A DNA stretch of 64,000 nucleotides from the NCBI RefSeq assembly GCF_001307035.1, contig NZ_LKIU01000005.1, forward strand, positions 692,876 to 756,875. The letters run 5' to 3'. The translations under genes and the position numbers were made by a program. This stretch comes from Arthrobacter sp. Edens01 (lineage in GTDB: Bacteria; Actinomycetota; Actinomycetes; Actinomycetales; Micrococcaceae). The notes beneath the pieces were generated by a model. The model was given only the letters and a program-made list of their open reading frames with translations, made no database searches and was not told the DNA's origin. Of the stretch, positions 30,201-37,968 are shown one piece after another (the stretch's first letter is position 1; each line of letters begins with the position of its first letter).

Positions 30201-30559
30201 ACGGCGGACCAGGTGGCACCGGGGCGCTGGTAGGCGGTGCCATCGCCGGCTTCCATGCCCTGGGTGCCGAGCCGGCCGCGCATGTAGGAGAACGCGGTGC
30301 GCTTTTCCTCTGCGGCGGTGCCGCCGTTGTTCTGCGCGGCTTCGTTCATCTTCGGGCGGGCGTCCATGACCTGCAGGATCGCGTCGAAGATGGTTGACTT
30401 GCCGACGCCGGAGTCACCGGTGAGCAGCGTGCCGGCGCGGTCCACGTGGATGGTGTGCGCGCCGTCGAACGTTCCCCAGTTCACGATCTGGATCCGGGAG
30501 AGCCGGTTCTGGCCGGGGTTGATCAGGTCCCCCATGGGAAGGGTGGTTTCGATGCTCAT
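27236..30559 (-). CDS. jetC: Wadjet JetC / MukB-like SMC ATPase
   Basis: A 1107-aa SMC-type ATPase. N-terminal Walker A GDSGVGKST (about residues 49-57) follows RIQIVNWGTFDGAHTIHVD. Long coiled-coil segments make up the centre (heptad-rich regions about 290-480 and 630-800). The C-terminal head has the signature SLMSGGEGQRF and Walker B VMMDEAF. This is the COG4913 architecture of JetC, the motor of Wadjet plasmid-defence complexes and relative of MukB/MksB. It overlaps jetB by four bases (ATGA). No jetD follows it. Confidence 0.9.
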   Translation of the reverse strand: MSIETTLPMGDLINPGQNRLSRIQIVNWGTFDGAHTIHVDRAGTLLTGDSGVGKSTIFDAILQVMDARPKMNEAAQNNGGTAAEEKRTAFSYMRGRLGTQGMEAGDGTAYQRPGATWSAVCLTFDNGLGQITSLSVLMDLPATGTEHHVGRFYAVHNRPLDITSLETGMRGRFTKGALESLLPGAQIFDSHKLFAERYRTALGVEDEKAFGLLRILQTGKGLGGTVNDFFRNHVLDTPKTLTAADEAVEDFSHLRSIRRQLERARQQRDHLANVPDQHRLFLTTKAELDRVRALTADGLPAYRRRLALASHERDVDRLTSAAATGREALKAAEKQRTKLKKQVAELTARYTQEGGGAIATLEREVAAAQAQLVSRETVENAFRADLCAAGIDTDLSPAGLVTARSRANELIKTLNADVDAARERSSDAHGEAWALKGSIAKLETEIASFRRRRSNIRPESLEQRARICEATGIDEAEMPFAGELIDVPAEHAQWRAAAERVLRPLSTALLVPGEHMPAVTRYLSETNLRGFLRCIDVSIPVDGPSEPGPRDLITKLSTYDSAMGDWVARKITAHYDFECVENPDELAKVSRGVSLGGAVKRNSSTTEKDDRHTKASDNVLGFDNKDKIAALAGELLALRASFEEADVVSRKHASEQDDLIRRLAAVRKVAADTREFEEISAEEHRAAVTAAVERLESARDANADLEQIRFELDTAELDLTAATEKIGVLKGDLARLEAELTAATERRDTLAGRGPDALAEDLRAQLDELFAPFGEITDVVHLNDAAGQVERNLLTDAARLDKTLLETRTRLERTFETYSEKWGSDFGTGVDSAEEYVHRYEDIVTEGLPQHESEFREYFNNRTYERFSDLLQLLDEERRSISARLLPLNSVLRRVPYHVDSHLEIEVKTTVPDDAHKFRMELKNALPMMGVRQDKADMDARYAALEGLVEKLKDPQERRWRAEVLDVRAHVTITCTNKLANGQSFTNLQASLMSGGEGQRFTAFIMASALAYQLGIVSQGFSTYGTVMMDEAFVKSSLSFAEASINALHEFGFQLLLAAPEDKVDLSRFLGSVTEILRDDAANRSGTLERVPVGSSGGSRAVDILLR

Positions 30560-31323
30560 GCCGGCTCCTCGCCGTCGTGCTGTGTTTCAGTGACCGCTTC
30601 TTCGGCGGGCGCTTCGTCAGCCGTGTCCGGCTCCGCCGGGGCCTCGGTCAGCGAGTTCATGTAGGTGATGATGTCGCCGATGTGCTCGTACGGCAGGGCC
30701 AGCGGCAGGGCGTTGGAGATGACCCAGACGTCGTCCAGCTCGGTGGGCAGCAGCAGGCGGCGTTCGGTGACGAGCTTGCGGATGGCGGCGTCGGCGAGGT
30801 CTTCCACGCCCTTGGCGTCGTGCGCCTGCGGGTCCACGTACTGCTCCAGGACGTCGATGATGTCCTGCCGGGCGATGGTGGCTTCGTTGCCGGTGCCCGA
30901 GTGGCGGTCCAGGACCAGGCGCATGCGCAGCAGCAGCAGGGTTTCCTCGCGGGTCATTTCGCGCTGGCGCTGCAGGGCGGTGGTGTGCGGTTCGGCCATT
31001 TCCACCGGGCGCAGCAGGGCGACCTTGTGGTCCTCGTCCACTACCAGTTCCAGGAACAGTTCACTGAGCCGGACGCGCAGCTGCTCCTGGTTATCCACCA
31101 CGGTGTTGTAGACGTTGTCCGAGGAATTGGCGTCCAGGTAGGGGCCGCGCAGCAGCCGGATCAGGGCCTGGCGCAGCTTCAGCGGCAGGGTACCGGTGTC
31201 GCCGGGGAACAGTTCCGGGCCGTCGATCAGGACGTCGCGGGCGGGCTGGGGGTAGTCGTCAAACTGAGCGTCCTCGTCCAGCTCGTCGTACTCTTCGGTT
31301 TCGGCGGTGGGGTTTTCGGTCAT
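30556..31323 (-). CDS. jetB: Wadjet JetB / MukE-like subunit (DUF4194)
   Basis: A 255-aa protein of the DUF4194 family, equivalent to MukE/MksE. Family stretches: FPGDTGTLPLKLRQALIRLLRGPYLDA, VVDNQEQLRVRLSELFLELVVDEDHKVAL and ETLLLLRMRLVLDRH. The N- and C-termini are acidic. Start and stop overlap its neighbours by four bases, showing translational coupling in a jetA-jetB-jetC operon. JetB bridges the kleisin-like JetA and the DNA/SMC heads. Confidence 0.9.
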   Translation of the reverse strand: MTENPTAETEEYDELDEDAQFDDYPQPARDVLIDGPELFPGDTGTLPLKLRQALIRLLRGPYLDANSSDNVYNTVVDNQEQLRVRLSELFLELVVDEDHKVALLRPVEMAEPHTTALQRQREMTREETLLLLRMRLVLDRHSGTGNEATIARQDIIDVLEQYVDPQAHDAKGVEDLADAAIRKLVTERRLLLPTELDDVWVISNALPLALPYEHIGDIITYMNSLTEAPAEPDTADEAPAEEAVTETQHDGEEPA

Positions 31324-32780
31324 GACTGGCTTTCGGCGACGGTGAGGACGGGCAGCACAGCGGTGCGGGAACTGCCGTCGATCTGGAGGAAGGGAATGGA
31401 CTCGCTTGCCGCCGTCGTTGTTCCGCTGTCCCCGGTGGGGGCGGCGGAGGCGAGGAGCGCGCGGATGCTGTTGAGGTGGCGGTGCTCGGCGGGCAGTTCG
31501 GCGAAGATTTCCGCGACGGTGGCGCGGCCGCGGCGGCTGCCGGCCCGTGTGATCGCGTCGCGCAGGACGCGGCGGTCGGCCTTGGGGGTGCGGGCGGCGC
31601 GGTGGATGTCCGCTTCGGTGAACGACGGCGGTTCGGGCAGCTTCCGCGGGGCGGCGTGCTCGGCGGGGTCGTAGCTGCGGACCATGCTGAGCGATTCGAA
31701 CGCGGACGCGTAGAGCTTCGGTGCGGGAACGACGGCGGCGCGGCGGCGGCCGCGCGGGGCCTTGTGGATGGCGGTTTCGGCGGCGCGGATGAGTTTGCGC
31801 AGCTGGACCGATTCGCGGTATTCGTCGCTCTGGACGTAGGTGTGCAGGGATTCGGAGAGCCGGCCGTAGATCCGCTGGATTTCGGCGGCCTGCTCACGCA
31901 TGTCGCTGATCATCCGGTACAGGGCCTGCCGGTCGCCGGGCGTCATGGCGTCGGCGAAGTCGCGTTCCAGGACCTGCGCGATGGCGTGCCGGAAGCGTCC
32001 CTGCTGGTCGGCGTCGTTCAGGAAAGCGGTGAAGCCTTCATAGGTGCGGCCTTCGCTGGTGCTGCGCAGGCGCTTGTCCGCTTCGAGGATTTCGCCCATG
32101 GTCAGGCCCTTGGAGGCCTGCGATTCGACCATTTCCTGGCGCAGGGTGTGCAGCATCTTCTCGAGGCCGTCGCGCATGCGCTTGAAGTCGGCGGGCAGTG
32201 CGGCGGCGAGGTCCAGGATGTCGCGGGCGGCTTCGACGGCGGTGTCGTCGTCCAGTGGTGGGGGAGCGTCGCCGGCGCGGAGGGACCGGATGAGGTCTTC
32301 GCGGCGGGCGATCTCTTCTTCGAGGACGGCGATGCGTGCTTCGGGGTCCGGGTTGGATTCGTGCGCCAGGGTTTCCACGCTGGAGAGCAGGGTGTTCAGG
32401 CGGGAGGAGTTCAGGCTGGTGGTGTCCCCGGTGAAGCCGTCCAGGTAGGAGAGGAACCGGACGGCGGGTTCGGTGAGTTCGTAGACGAAGCGTCCGTCAG
32501 CGCGGGGGCGGGCCAGGAAGCGGCGGGCCACCCAGTCATCGGCGTAGTTCTTGCCTGTCCAGTCTTCGCGCAGGCTCTGCCCGTTGAGCCTGAGCTGCTG
32601 CAGGAAGGAGTCGGTGAGGCTGTGGAATTCGTCCAGGGGAATGCGCGGGCGGGTGCGCGTGAAGGCCTCGCGGAACAGGGCCAGGACCCAGGGGTTCGCG
32701 TTGGTAAGTTTCCAGCCGGGCGAGGCCTGTAGCCGCTGCAGCTCCGCCCAGCGGGCTACGGCGTTTTCTGTGAAGGACAT
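31320..32780 (-). CDS. jetA: Wadjet JetA / MukF-like kleisin subunit (DUF3375)
   Basis: A 486-aa DUF3375 protein, equivalent to the kleisin MukF/MksF. It has an N-terminal winged-helix region (residues 1-110, with WVLALFREAFTRTRPRIPLDEFH), a coiled middle (ARIAVLEEEIARREDLIRSL, then MREQAAEIQRIYGRL) and a C-terminal winged-helix part (RVLRDAITRAGSRRGRATV). It is the first gene of the operon. A 570-base region holding a decayed gene lies upstream. Confidence 0.9.
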   Translation of the reverse strand: MSFTENAVARWAELQRLQASPGWKLTNANPWVLALFREAFTRTRPRIPLDEFHSLTDSFLQQLRLNGQSLREDWTGKNYADDWVARRFLARPRADGRFVYELTEPAVRFLSYLDGFTGDTTSLNSSRLNTLLSSVETLAHESNPDPEARIAVLEEEIARREDLIRSLRAGDAPPPLDDDTAVEAARDILDLAAALPADFKRMRDGLEKMLHTLRQEMVESQASKGLTMGEILEADKRLRSTSEGRTYEGFTAFLNDADQQGRFRHAIAQVLERDFADAMTPGDRQALYRMISDMREQAAEIQRIYGRLSESLHTYVQSDEYRESVQLRKLIRAAETAIHKAPRGRRRAAVVPAPKLYASAFESLSMVRSYDPAEHAAPRKLPEPPSFTEADIHRAARTPKADRRVLRDAITRAGSRRGRATVAEIFAELPAEHRHLNSIRALLASAAPTGDSGTTTAASESIPFLQIDGSSRTAVLPVLTVAESQS

Positions 32781-32929
32781 GCTGCGCTTTCCGCCCGGAA
32801 CGAAGGGGTAAAACGGGCCTCCCTGATTTTAGCTGAGGCGCGGGACCAACCAGCTCAGCGGTAAGACGGGCGGAGACGAGGCTAGGCAGTAGCCCACGGG
32901 GCCACGAGGACACACATGACCAGTTGTCA

Positions 32930-33330
32930 TATGCGCTGTTATCGGCGTGAATTTTAGACATAAGGCCGTGGAGGTGGGTTTCGCTGAAGTTCTTAGAATT
33001 GTGGCAGTGGTACTCGTACTCCAGACATCCTGCGGGGTCAGCGGCCCATTTTTCTTGGGATGCCATTGAAAAGCGGCGTCAGTGTGAGTCGTTTGCAGAT
33101 CATTGATGCCTGGTTCAATTCTCTTCCCCGAACAGACTGGACACCCATTCGCCCCGTGCGTCCGGTCCATGATTCTTGCCGTCCATTCGTGGTTAAGTTG
33201 GCAGATCCACCAAACTGACTTCGTGCTGCCGGGGGAAAGCGAGTCCGGTTGGATCTCTCCGTTCCTGGTTTAGTGCCATTCGTTGACGACCTCCGGAAAC
33301 GACTCCTCCTGGATAAGGTTGCAGGCGCAC
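32930..33330 (-). pseudogene. Decayed treble-clef zinc-ribbon gene (DUF4379-like)
   Basis: On the minus strand one frame reads FPEVVNEWH, then an in-frame TAA at about 33270, then TRNGEIQPDSLSPGSTKSVWW, CQLNHEWTARIMDRTHGANG, CPVCSGKR and FQWHPKKNGPLTPQDV before losing similarity. EWHxxKNG ... HEW ... CPxCSG are the repeat hallmarks of DUF4379 zinc-ribbon proteins, often nuclease-linked. The stop codon, lack of a start and loss of frame show that only about two repeats survive. It lies directly upstream of the Jet operon and may be a relic of an accessory or defence gene. Confidence 0.75.
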
Positions 33331-33349
33331 AACGGAGACAACATCTTCC

Positions 33350-34015
33350 TTATTCTGCGTCGTGAAATTCCATCGGTACCGCATCGGGATCGCCGTCTGG
33401 AGCTAGAAAAACGTGCATATGGCCGCCCCCAGAATCTATGGTCAGAGTATCCAATTGGGCCGCTCCAGCCTGCCAAAGACGAACTGCAGCGTCGCGTCGC
33501 TCAGCAACACTGCCAAGCAAAAGGTTCCGATCCTCGGCAGGGCTTGATGAGAGTCGGTTGTAGTCCTGGACCGCCGTTAGAAGTAACTGGGCCGCACCGA
33601 CGAAGGCTTCCTGCGCAACCGACTGATCGCTCGTTCCCACTTTAACAGTCTCGAAAGCCGTCGCCGCAGCCCTGAGGTCGCGCATCCATGCGTCGACATC
33701 ACCTGTATCAGCAAACGGGGGGCTATCAGCTTGCTCCACGGGTACTGCAGTTGCTAGCCCCTCCAAAGCGCGTGCCATGCGTCCATGTGCCGTTTCTGCT
33801 GCCAATCCAAGGTCTTTGGTGATCTCAGCCTTTTCAAGAGCCTGACCTTTAGAAAGCTCTTTGGCGATAGCTTCGACTGACCCGGCGGCGGGCGCGATCT
33901 CAGCAGTCGTTGCTCGCATACTCATGGATGCAGCGACCGCTCCTACAAAGATGACTGCAATGGTTATTAGAACAATCATCCATGTAAGAGAAAACGTGCG
34001 CGTCTTGCGGTTCAA
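33350..34015 (-). CDS. Membrane-anchored protein of unknown function
   Basis: A 221-aa protein with one N-terminal membrane segment (about residues 10-32, SLTWMIVLITIAVIFVGAVA) and a helical extracytoplasmic part rich in Ala, Glu and Asp. It has no Cys lipobox and no enzyme motif, and I do not recognise a family. The C-terminus ends HMHVFLAPDGDPDAV. Signal-anchor topology and location next to the secreted ThuA-FIMAH protein suggest a cell-surface role. Base composition is less GC-rich than flanking housekeeping genes. Confidence 0.65.
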   Translation of the reverse strand: MNRKTRTFSLTWMIVLITIAVIFVGAVAASMSMRATTAEIAPAAGSVEAIAKELSKGQALEKAEITKDLGLAAETAHGRMARALEGLATAVPVEQADSPPFADTGDVDAWMRDLRAAATAFETVKVGTSDQSVAQEAFVGAAQLLLTAVQDYNRLSSSPAEDRNLLLGSVAERRDAAVRLWQAGAAQLDTLTIDSGGGHMHVFLAPDGDPDAVPMEFHDAE

Positions 34016-34120
34016 AAGATGAGGCCACCTTTGTGGAGGATGGTGTTCTGGAGCTAGGCGGTTTTGTCGCGATACACGGCTTATACATCGCGAATGTGTG
34101 CAGTAGTTTCCGTAAGGCCA

Positions 34121-34160
34121 TGCCGTACTACGTCCCGCGGTGGCAGTACGCAGTACGGCA
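34121..34160. terminator. Hairpin downstream of the ThuA gene
   Basis: TGCCGTACTACGT (34121-34133) pairs with ACGCAGTACGGCA (34148-34160) with one mismatch and a 14-base loop. It begins 12 bases after the ThuA-like gene stop on the minus strand and before the membrane protein gene. It is a probable terminator. Confidence 0.55.
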
Positions 34161-34171
34161 GGCTCTTGCAG

Positions 34172-35314
34172 CTAGTTATGCTCTTCTTGCCAAATCTGTA
34201 AGTCACGAACTTTCTCAGTCAGCAGAACCTGCGCCTGAGATCCACGGGCGACGTGAGCCTTAACCTGAGCCGCGGCTGCATTGAGCTTATCTGCCGAATC
34301 AGCGTGCCGACCAGCCTCCGCGAGGTCCTTTGCCTTATCCAATTGTTTGGTCACCTGTGCCGCCGCTTTCGCAGAGACCGTTCCTTCGGCAACCAGGTCA
34401 CCAATCAATGATTCGACTTCGTGCCACGTGACGCAGTCGCCACCTCCACTGACTGCGCCAGCGGACCAGGAGATACCCCCTAGAAGGTGCTGTAGGAAGG
34501 CAGGGTCTGTGTAAGATGCTTCGGTGTGTCCTCCGCCGGTGTACCACGAACGAGATGACTCGAAGTTATGGCACCAAGCTATCGGATGATCGGAACCCAT
34601 CGCACCACGACGAGCGTTGTAGGTTGTCTCGTCGAGATTTATGAGAACACGAACAGCGTCGCGCGGACTCTGATTGAAGTTGTACCACTCATCAAAACGC
34701 GTCCATGTTTCGGGGAGATGCTCTGTTGAAGGATGGGTCCGGTCCTCAACCAGCTGAGAAGCAGTCTGCTGCTCTGGATGGCTGATGAATCGAGCACCAC
34801 CGCCGGTCAACTGGCCATACCACGGGACAGTGTGCATAGAATCTGTCGCCGCGTGAACACCTGCAAAACCACCACCGGAACGGATATATCCCTGAAAAGC
34901 GGCCAACTCAGTTTCATTTAGAAGCGTCGGCGTTGCAGGGTCGAGGGAATTGGTTCCATCAACCGTGGAGACGAAGACAATGGTTTCGTATTTGGCAAGA
35001 TCAGAGGAGGTCGTAAAGGGTGTGCTGGGTAGGGTCCGGTCGGGCTGTCCCTGATTACCCGGTGACGTTGCAGGATCCCACACGTCAACACTGAACCCAT
35101 TGGCGTTACCAAGTGCCATGATGGCGGTAGTGGCTTCATCAATACTGCTGTGACGAAAGCCCGTCGTTTTTCCTACGACGAGCACATCGTAAGGTTCCGC
35201 CATTCCAATCTGATCGGAACTGGCTTCAGCTTGAGCGGGAGTCGTTGCTAACACGGGCACGACAAGCGCTACCCCACATGCTCCGAGGGCTGCCTGACTG
35301 ATAAATCGCTTCAT
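34172..35314 (-). CDS. Secreted ThuA-domain protein with C-terminal FIMAH domain
   Basis: A 380-aa exported protein. The signal peptide (MKRFISQAALGACGVALVV..., cleavage probably after TPAQA at about 29) precedes a ThuA/trehalose-utilisation-like domain. That domain runs over residues 43-280, with LVVGKTTGFRHSSIDEA, IRSGGGFAGVHAATDS, WYGQLTGGGARFISHPE and HPIAWCHNFESSRSWYTGGGHT. The last 80 residues form a helical FIMAH domain (WHEVESLIGDLVAEGTVS, QLDKAKDLAEAGRHADSADK). In secreted actinobacterial proteins this pairing is usually linked to glycan degradation or binding. The catalytic residues of ThuA domains are not settled. Confidence 0.87.
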   Translation of the reverse strand: MKRFISQAALGACGVALVVPVLATTPAQAEASSDQIGMAEPYDVLVVGKTTGFRHSSIDEATTAIMALGNANGFSVDVWDPATSPGNQGQPDRTLPSTPFTTSSDLAKYETIVFVSTVDGTNSLDPATPTLLNETELAAFQGYIRSGGGFAGVHAATDSMHTVPWYGQLTGGGARFISHPEQQTASQLVEDRTHPSTEHLPETWTRFDEWYNFNQSPRDAVRVLINLDETTYNARRGAMGSDHPIAWCHNFESSRSWYTGGGHTEASYTDPAFLQHLLGGISWSAGAVSGGGDCVTWHEVESLIGDLVAEGTVSAKAAAQVTKQLDKAKDLAEAGRHADSADKLNAAAAQVKAHVARGSQAQVLLTEKVRDLQIWQEEHN

Positions 35315-36200
35315 TGCGCTCCTTAGTCATTCAATCGACAATGCCCCTGGATCGGCGATTACCGAACTGGGCACACGATCTGAAGCCGTCGAAGCAGCAC
35401 CCAGCGCACCTCACGAGGAATAAGTGCTGGTCGACAACATATTCAGCAGGTTAGCTTCTAACCTGCTGAAAGGTCTAGGTAAAAGTGATTTTTAGATTTT
35501 CCCAGACCAGAGCGATCGTATGACTTTCATGTCGGGCAGCACTCACTAGCGAGATGTCTTTTCAGACGATCCCGCCGTTTGGTTGAATAGGCCCGGTTGA
35601 ATAGGCCCGGCCAACAGCATTCCAGCGCTCAGGCTTCCTGGCTGAAGGCGGCATCGAAAGAGGTGTCCGATGGCGCGAAGCCGAAGCGTTTCATGACGTC
35701 AGCGCCCGGAAGCTGTCCTCCCAGGGAACGTCGCCGCCGCCAACGCCGAAACGGAACGGCGCAGTTGTTGTGTCAGGAGCGGAGCACCCCGAAATCGGTG
35801 GAAGCCGCGGGAACGCTTCCAGCGTTCGTTCGCGGAACAAGTTATGGACTTAGGTCCCCCCAATTCGCCCCGACGGGCAAGCCGGTGAAAACCAGTGCGG
35901 CAAACGGTGGATAGGGAAGAGCAGGCTCCTGGCTTCGCGGTAAACGAGTTCCTTGGTGTCCAGCTCCCGCAGGAGGCCGGGACGCTCTGTTCGCCGCTAT
36001 GTTCCTGTTGGACCGCAGCCGTCCCGGGACCGCCAAATGGTGCTCTATGGCCACCTGCGGGAACAGGTCCAAGGCGCGTGCGCACCAGGAACGCAGACGC
36101 GGCGCTCCAGCGTCCTAGGGAAGCGTAAGAGCATCCGCCGACGCCGGTCAGGGACGTCCGGTCCTATCCGGCGGGCCGCTCGGCGGTTAGCGTGGAAAGT
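35315..36200. other. Non-coding and decayed stretch
   Basis: No intact gene is convincing. 35581-35608 is a perfect tandem duplication of a 14-mer (GGTTGAATAGGCCC). Between about 35629 and 36075 the minus strand gives protein-like pieces in shifting frames, such as RALDLFPQVAIEHHLAVPG, LRELDTKELVYREARSLLF and GADVMKRFGFAPSDTSFD ending at 35629. These are interrupted by stops and look like one degraded gene of unknown family. The rest (35315-35580) is AT-richer and empty apart from a hairpin. Confidence 0.45.
35442..35470. terminator. Hairpin upstream of ThuA gene
   Basis: A perfect 12-bp stem (TTCAGCAGGTTA / TAACCTGCTGAA) with a 5-base loop, 128 bases upstream of the ThuA gene start. It is either the terminator of the decayed gene upstream on the minus strand or an operator; neither strand has a long T run directly after it. 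Confidence 0.5.
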
Positions 36201-36659
36201 ATGACGGACATCCAGATCGCGGAGCACTCCGAGCAAGCGACGGCGGCAGTCCGCGCGCAGGTGCCGATGGCCGAACTCGCCGACTTCTTCTCACAGGCGT
36301 TCTCGGACGTCATGGCCGCACTGCAGGAGCAGGGTGTGCAGCCGGTGGGCCCGCCGTTCGGCAAATACTACGGCCAGCCCGGCGCCTTGGTCGACGTCGA
36401 AGCTGGATTCCCGGTCCCTGGCGTCATCGCGCCTGACGGCAACGTAGTTCCGGGAAGTCTTCCCGCCGGCAGGATCGTCGAAGCGACGCACACTGGGTCC
36501 TTCGACACGCTGGCAAACACATACGCGGATATTGAGAACTTCTTCTCCGAAAACAAGCTCAAGCCGAGCGAGGTCATGTGGGAGAACTACCTCGCCGATC
36601 CCGAGACCGAGCAGAGCCCCGAGCATGCACGCACCCAGATCTGCTGGCCGGTCGACTGA
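36201..36659 (+). CDS. GyrI-like small-molecule-binding domain protein
   Basis: A 152-aa stand-alone GyrI-like/AraC-effector-binding domain (SOUL-like fold). Typical stretches: QATAAVRAQVPMAELADFFSQ, FGKYYGQPGALVDVEAGFPV, PAGRIVEATHTGSFDTL and a final W-EN-YLADPE region. Such proteins bind hydrophobic or cationic small molecules, and some hydrolyse them. ATG 36201 has GGAAAG just upstream; the GTG at 36192 is less likely. It is monocistronic. Confidence 0.82.
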   Translation: MTDIQIAEHSEQATAAVRAQVPMAELADFFSQAFSDVMAALQEQGVQPVGPPFGKYYGQPGALVDVEAGFPVPGVIAPDGNVVPGSLPAGRIVEATHTGSFDTLANTYADIENFFSENKLKPSEVMWENYLADPETEQSPEHARTQICWPVD

Positions 36660-36686
36660 ATCAGGAGCCCTGCGGTCGGGTGCCGG

Positions 36687-36893
36687 CTAGGCGCCGTTGC
36701 CCCGGCGCTGCGGCCGGAGGAGCAGAACGGCCGTTCCCAGCGCAGCAGTGAGGATGCCCAGTACTGCGGCGAGCCAGAGCTGACCTGGGACGGGCGAGTC
36801 GAAAAGTGTGGGAATGCTCAGGATGAGAGCTGCTGCTGCCAGCGACATTGCGAGCAATAAGCTGATGAATACCCGGTTAGATTTCTTGTGCAT
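36687..36893 (-). CDS. Small two-helix membrane protein
   Basis: A 68-aa protein with two predicted membrane segments (about residues 8-28 and 37-58), a basic N-terminus (MHKKSNR) and a basic tail (RPQRRGNG). The ATG at 36893 has AGGAAAGG eight bases upstream, which supports translation. I recognise no family; such small proteins are common in Micrococcaceae genomes. Confidence 0.6.
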   Translation of the reverse strand: MHKKSNRVFISLLLAMSLAAAALILSIPTLFDSPVPGQLWLAAVLGILTAALGTAVLLLRPQRRGNGA

Positions 36894-37028
36894 CAATGAA
36901 CCTTTCCTGAGCCGGTGGACTTCATTGCTTCCACCTGGCCGGTGGTGGCTGTCCGGCCACCCTAGACGCCGGAGGTGCAGACCTCAAACAATCCTGTTTT
37001 CGGTCTGTCCGTTTTGGGATGGCATCGT

Positions 37029-37271
37029 TTAAGGGAGGGGCTCGTCAGTCGTGTACCGGTACTCGTGCCGGAGACCCTTAACCATTCTTTCTCCGAGGTA
37101 AATGGTGAGCCCGGCCCCGGCAGTGCATGCGACGGCGCCGATGATGCTCCACCCCGTGGGGTCGCGCAGCAGCAGGATGCCGATACCAGTGAGCAGTATC
37201 GCCAGGGCCCAGGACCGGCGCCGCCACCAGCTGGTTCCACGCCGCACAGTGGGATGATTCCTCGGGTCCAT
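37029..37271 (-). CDS. Small two-helix membrane protein
   Basis: An 80-aa protein with an Arg-rich N-terminus (RRGTSWWRRRSW), two membrane segments (about 22-35 and 40-58) and a charged tail. No clear ribosome-binding site is seen before the ATG. It is divergent from the SRPBCC-like gene. I recognise no family. Confidence 0.5.
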   Translation of the reverse strand: MDPRNHPTVRRGTSWWRRRSWALAILLTGIGILLLRDPTGWSIIGAVACTAGAGLTIYLGERMVKGLRHEYRYTTDEPLP

Positions 37272-37310
37272 GCGGCTGGATTAAACACGAAGACGCAGTG
37301 GCGGAACAGC

Positions 37311-37835
37311 GTGCGCAATGGAAGCGTGCCGCCCGCCCTGCCTGCTAGCTGCAATACTCCACAGATTGCCGTTTCCTTCGAATGCGCCACCCGGACCACC
37401 ATGCCCAAAGCCGAGTTGTTCGACCGTGCGCGGAGCATAGATGCCCATAAGGACTCGATGGCCCGGTCCCGCGAAGAGGCGGTCGCGGGTGTGACTACGG
37501 GCCTCATATCCCTGGGCAAGGACGTCACCTGGCGGGCCTGGCACTTCGGCGTCCCGTTCAGGATGACGAGCCGCATCACCGGCATGGAAGCCCCCGACTA
37601 CTTCGTCGATGAGCAGGTCAATGGACCGTTCAAGCGGTTCCGGCATGAGCACGAATTCAAAGAGGATTCGGCTGGCACGGTCATGATCGACCGCATCGAA
37701 TTTGAAGCTCCCTTCGGCCCGCTTGGCCGGTTGGTGGAGAAACTGGTGCTGGCGCGTTACCTGCGGAACCTCATAGAAACCCGGAACAGGTTCCTCGTCA
37801 TGGACTCAGCTCAAGGCCCAACTCCGGACCCATAG
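37311..37835 (+). CDS. SRPBCC-family (polyketide cyclase/START-like) protein
   Basis: About 174 aa. The conserved part reads VSFECATRTTMPKAELFDRAR, then SREEAVAGVTTGLISLGKDV, TWRAWHFGVPFRMTSRIT, FVDEQVNGPFKRFRHEHEF and PFGPLGRLVEKLVLARYL. This is the usual SRPBCC/CoxG-like ligand-binding fold found as a stand-alone protein in actinobacteria. The open frame runs to 36975, but coding character begins near 37311, where I place a GTG start; the start is uncertain. The ligand is unknown. Confidence 0.75.
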   Translation: MRNGSVPPALPASCNTPQIAVSFECATRTTMPKAELFDRARSIDAHKDSMARSREEAVAGVTTGLISLGKDVTWRAWHFGVPFRMTSRITGMEAPDYFVDEQVNGPFKRFRHEHEFKEDSAGTVMIDRIEFEAPFGPLGRLVEKLVLARYLRNLIETRNRFLVMDSAQGPTPDP

Positions 37836-37968
37836 GTGCGGGCTGATCCCGATTCCGATGTTCATTGATGGACTCCTCTGGACACGGGCGGTGCGGAACG
37901 ATCTGCGGTCTTTGAAGTTTGCAACTTCATGGAGACAACCTAACCGCTCAGATTTGAGTCGTCATTAC

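Noticed and set aside
27413-30397. 994-aa plus-strand frame opposite the jetC-like gene
   Set aside because: It is the antisense of a clear SMC ATPase; the Gly/Val/Gln-rich composition is an artefact of GC-rich third positions.
32536-33066. 176-aa minus-strand ORF overlapping the jetA start
   Set aside because: It runs in a different frame through the jetA start region and the decayed zinc-ribbon gene, with no coherent protein.
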